12,500 bases of DNA from Symbiodinium natans. Taxonomy: Eukaryota; Sar; Dinophyceae; Suessiales; Symbiodiniaceae. The position numbers and the translations under genes are program-made. The notes below the pieces were generated by a model. It did not search any database. It saw nothing but the letters and a program-made list of their open reading frames with translations, and was not told the DNA's origin. The stretch covers positions 302,501 to 315,000 of the forward strand of contig CAJNDS010002480.1 of the NCBI GenBank assembly GCA_905221605.1. Reading direction: 5' to 3'. Below are positions 10,788-12,500 of the stretch, piece by piece; position 1 is the stretch's first letter; each line of letters starts with the position of its first letter.

Positions 10788-11075
10788 GTGTATAGGGTTT
10801 AGGGTTTAGGGTTTGGTGTTTGGGGTTCAGGGTTTAGGGTTTAGGGTTTAGGGTTTAGGGTTTAGGGGTTTAGGGGTTTAGGGTTTAGGGTTTAGGGTTT
10901 AGGGGTTTAGGGGGTTAGGATTTAGGTGTTTCGGGTTGACTTAGGGGTTGAGGGGTTGAGAGGTTGAAGGGTTTAATTGGGCTTTAGGGGTTAGGGCTGA
11001 GGATGTTGGGGGTTTAGGGCTTATCGGCATTTAGGGGTTGACGGCTTTTGGGTGTTAGGCTTTGGGGCTGTAGGA
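10788..11075 (+). repeat. Degenerate TTTAGGG array, 5' arm of a candidate intron
   Basis: Perfect units at first, then TTTAGGGG 8-mers, then strong decay (TTGAGGGG, TTGAAGGG, TTTTGGGTGTTAGG) toward the right. Confidence 0.93.
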
Positions 11076-11089
11076 GTTTCTTGTTCATG

Positions 11090-11205
11090 TTTGTGCTTTG
11101 CTTCTCAGGTGCTTTTGTTTTTGTTTGTTCGTCTTTTTGTTTTTTTGTTTTTTTTTTCTGGGGGGGGGGGGTGGGTCAGGGGACTCATGGGGGACGGGGG
11201 AGGGG
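11090..11205. repeat. T-rich tract followed by G-rich tract
   Basis: 11090-11158 is T-rich with runs up to ten and contains TGCTTTGCTTCTCAG, a textbook-looking 3' splice site with no clear exon after it. 11160-11205 has a G12 run and several G4-G5 runs that could form a quadruplex. Confidence 0.85.
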
Positions 11206-11216
11206 ATAAACACCTA

Positions 11217-11283
11217 AACGGTTAACCCCAAACCCTCAGCCCTAAACCCTGAACCCCAACAACCAGGAATGCCACAACCCTAA
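11217..11283 (-). repeat. Degenerate CCCTAAA patch
   Basis: CCCCAAA, CCCTCAG, CCCTAAA, CCCTGAA and CCCTAAACCCC words, irregularly spaced. Confidence 0.8.
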
Positions 11284-11448
11284 ACCCCTCAATCCGAGTC
11301 CCGAAACCCCTACGTCCCTGAGTTTAATCTTTTTGGGGGTTGTGGGATTCGGGGAAGAACCCTCGGCGTCTTGGAAGCAAGTCGGATGCTCAGTTTTCAA
11401 TCTCTTGAAGCCCCAAACCCGACCCCCAATCCCTTAAAAAAACCCTAA
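11284..11448 (+). CDS. Candidate terminal exon ending inside a telomeric repeat
   Basis: A 54-codon open frame whose TAA stop (11446-11448) is part of a CCCTAAA unit. The peptide includes SRNPYVPEFNLFGGCGI and GRTLGVLEASRMLSFQSLE, ending PNPLKKP. The left limit is the preceding in-frame TAA; the true exon start may be 11296, after CAATCCGAG, which fits gene model 2 exon 4 in phase 0. Codon use is less G/C-ended than in exons 3 and 4 of model 2. No family is recognised. Confidence 0.35.
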   Translation, partial: TPQSESRNPYVPEFNLFGGCGIRGRTLGVLEASRMLSFQSLEAPNPTPNPLKKP

Positions 11449-11475
11449 ACCCTAAATCCTAAACCCTAAACCCCC
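11441..11475 (-). repeat. Short CCCTAAA block
   Basis: Four units with a TCCTAAA variant; the first supplies the stop codon of the frame above. Confidence 0.93.
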
Positions 11476-11528
11476 AATCCCTTAAAACCTCCAACTCATG
11501 CCTGCATTATTCAACCTCTGATTCTGAG

Positions 11529-11622
11529 GGTGGCCTAACGGGGCAACGTACCCGGAACAACATGCACCTGCTCAAAACTGCCTTGCAGCCCTCAATGGCG
11601 CTAAACCTTTAAGGAATCTTCC
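11529..11622 (+). CDS. Candidate exon with consensus GTAAGT donor
   Basis: Ninety-four nt between CAACCTCTGATTCTGAG and GTAAGTCATAG, the best donor by general consensus in the window. One frame (two leftover bases at each end) reads WPNGATYPEQHAPAQNCLA and on to LNGAKPLRNL. A second, phase 0 frame reads NNMHLLKTALQPSMALNL and stops at TAA 11610-11612; it also stays open leftward across the acceptor. The first does not join the next candidate exon in phase, so a gene end or a wrong splice site is possible here. Confidence 0.35.
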
Positions 11623-11695
11623 GTAAGTCATAGCAGGGTCCAAGGCATACAGTCATGATGAAGGGTTCCGGAAGCCCGCAACCCGAAACCCAAAG
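11623..11695. other. Candidate intron 5' part without telomeric arm
   Basis: Starts GTAAGTCATAG and continues as unique sequence with CCGCAACCCGAAACCC just before the array. No TTTAGGG arm is present, an exception to the layout. Confidence 0.35.
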
Positions 11696-11753
11696 ACCCT
11701 AACCCTAAACCCTAAACCCTAAACCCTAAACCCTAAACCCTAAACCCTAAACC
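11696..11753 (-). repeat. (CCCTAAA)n array
   Basis: Eight units, perfect after an initial CCCTAACCC. Confidence 0.97.
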
Positions 11754-11763
11754 TTGTTGGAAG

Positions 11764-11851
11764 CCCTCAAGCGCACCATCACAGCGATGCTTGCGGTAGC
11801 CCGCGCTGTGGAAGTGGTAGGGCCTTCGCGTGCTCCGGCAGAAGATTCGCG
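11764..11851 (+). CDS. Candidate exon, penultimate of a gene ending at 12276
   Basis: The + frame across this GC-rich segment reads RTITAMLAVARAVEVVGPS and continues RAPAEDS, an alanine/valine-rich helical text, and is open leftward to the array (LLEALK). The proposed acceptor is TTGTTGGAAG; the donor is GATTCGCG then GTTTAGGG at 11852. Two leftover bases (CG) complete an Arg codon with the next exon. It sits between a CCCTAAA and a TTTAGGG block like the other candidates. No family is recognised. Confidence 0.5.
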
Positions 11852-12150
11852 GTTTAGGGTTTAGGGTTTAGGGTTTAGGGTTTAGGGTTTAGGGTTTAGG
11901 GTTTAGGGTTGAGGGTTTAGGGTTTAGGGTTTAGGGTTTAGGGTTTAGGGTTTAGGGTTTAGGGTTTAGGGTTTAGGGGGTTTAGGGTTTAGGGTTTAGG
12001 GTTTAGGGTTTAGGGTTTAGGGTTTAGGGTTTAGGGTTTAGGGTTTAGGGTTTAGGGTTTAGGGTTTAGGGGTTTAGGGGTTTAGGGGTTTAGGGGTTTA
12101 GGGGTTTAGGGGTTTGTGGCTTAGGAGGTTTACGGTTTAGCTAAACGAAG
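11852..12150 (+). repeat. TTTAGGG array with a block of TTTAGGGG 8-mers
   Basis: Over 30 near-perfect units, single TTGAGGG and extra-G variants, then a homogeneous run of about six TTTAGGGG units (12065-12113) and decay to 12150 ending TTTAGCTAAAC, a minimal turn. It is the 5' part of a 328-nt candidate intron. Confidence 0.97.
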
Positions 12151-12179
12151 CGAATTCGTCGAATACTCTTGTCCCACAG

Positions 12180-12276
12180 CGCCCCACACAAAACCTTTAA
12201 CCCTGCATCCGAAACTCTTTCAGCTAGGTCGACCTTCTTCGCGCTCCAGGAGCCACATGAGCGCCCCAAACCCTAA
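12180..12276 (+). CDS. Candidate terminal exon, stop in a telomeric repeat
   Basis: One base completing the split Arg codon, then 31 codons and TAA (12274-12276). The peptide is APHKTFNPASETL then SARSTFFALQEPHERPKP. The left edge follows GAATACTCTTGTCCCACAG, a strong acceptor. The last codons (CCC AAA CCC TAA) are telomeric units, so the repeat supplies the C-terminal residues and the stop. It joins the exon at 11764 in phase. No family is recognised. Confidence 0.5.
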
Positions 12277-12289
12277 ACCCTAAACCCTA
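12265..12289 (-). repeat. Short CCCTAAA block
   Basis: Three perfect units overlapping the end of the candidate reading frame, followed by CTAAGTAG. Confidence 0.94.
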
Positions 12290-12336
12290 AGTAGTAAAAC
12301 CTGACAACCCTGAGCCCCCAATATCTAAACCCTAAA
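12290..12336. other. Spacer with decayed CCCTAAA words
   Basis: Unique sequence with a CCCTGAG word and one perfect CCCTAAA (12328-12334), then AACTTCAGGG, where orientation reverses. Confidence 0.5.
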
Positions 12337-12425
12337 CTTCAGGGTTTAGGGCTTGGGGCTTGGGGTTTACGGTTTCAGGGGTTTAGGGTTTAAGGATTTA
12401 GGGTTTAAGGGCTCAGGGTTTAGAG
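12337..12425 (+). repeat. Degenerate TTTAGGG block
   Basis: About ten units with CTTGGGG, TTTACGG, TTTCAGGGG, TTTAAGG and CTCAGGG variants, ending TTTAGAG. The last 75 bases of the window are unique and show no supported feature. Confidence 0.9.
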
Positions 12426-12500
12426 TGTCATTGTTAGAGCACATACTCCCGCTATCACCCTCTGACAGTTTTTGGAGAATTCCTGAATAAGTACACAGCA

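Noticed and set aside
11094-11160. Exon directly after the T-rich acceptor-like site at 11106
   Set aside because: The sequence after the AG is mostly T and G homopolymer, giving only Leu/Phe/Cys text; more likely a low-complexity intron tract.
1-12500. CRISPR array
   Set aside because: Short repeats are contiguous tandem units without regular unique spacers, in an evidently eukaryotic sequence.

Overview
The window is eukaryotic nuclear DNA dominated by interstitial telomere-type repeats, TTTAGGG on one strand and CCCTAAA on the other. About forty blocks lie between short, GC-richer unique segments. TTTAGGG telomeres occur in plants, many green algae, cryptophytes, chromerids and dinoflagellates. 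Small exons, probable GT-AG and GC-AG introns, inverted-repeat elements and one 10-base match to the end of the dinoflagellate spliced leader make a dinoflagellate my first guess, with moderate confidence. It is not a chromosome end: the left edge reads TTTAGGG, whereas a left terminus would read CCCTAAA.

The main result is an ordering rule. Unique segments that follow a CCCTAAA block and precede a TTTAGGG block usually look like exons on the + strand: an AG at the left edge, a GT (once GC) at or beside the first telomeric unit on the right, and a protein-like frame. The segments between exons run TTTAGGG to CCCTAAA, so each proposed intron could fold back through telomeric arms. I built two partial gene models by hand. 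Model 1 has nine exons between 1052 and 4749 (684 nt, 228 codons, compatible phases) and ends in a polyproline segment followed by an LHW motif, possibly a formin FH1/FH2 border. Model 2 has four exons between 8102 and 10787 (351 nt, 117 codons, compatible phases). Further candidate exons lie at 5021-5143, 5572-5649, 5802-5862, 11284-11448, 11529-11622, and a phase-compatible pair at 11764-11851 and 12180-12276. I recognise no complete protein. Splice sites were chosen by eye with phase in mind, short segments are often open in several frames, and the array layout looks the same from both strands, so these models are hypotheses.

Layout: 1-1051 arrays, short spacers and a TTTCACCC minisatellite; 1052-5862 candidate gene 1 with telomeric introns, C/G homopolymers and a 140-bp terminal-inverted-repeat element (5225-5364); 5863-7770 a region almost free of telomeric repeat, holding a degenerate minisatellite, a diverged internal duplication, a 47-bp tandem duplication and a 188-codon minus-strand frame; 7771-12500 arrays again with candidate gene 2, an inverted-repeat element inserted in an array (9621-9721), a 20-bp minisatellite (9958-10082) and a duplicated intron 3' end (10540-10712). 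I saw no rRNA, tRNA, CRISPR array or bacterial-type operon.
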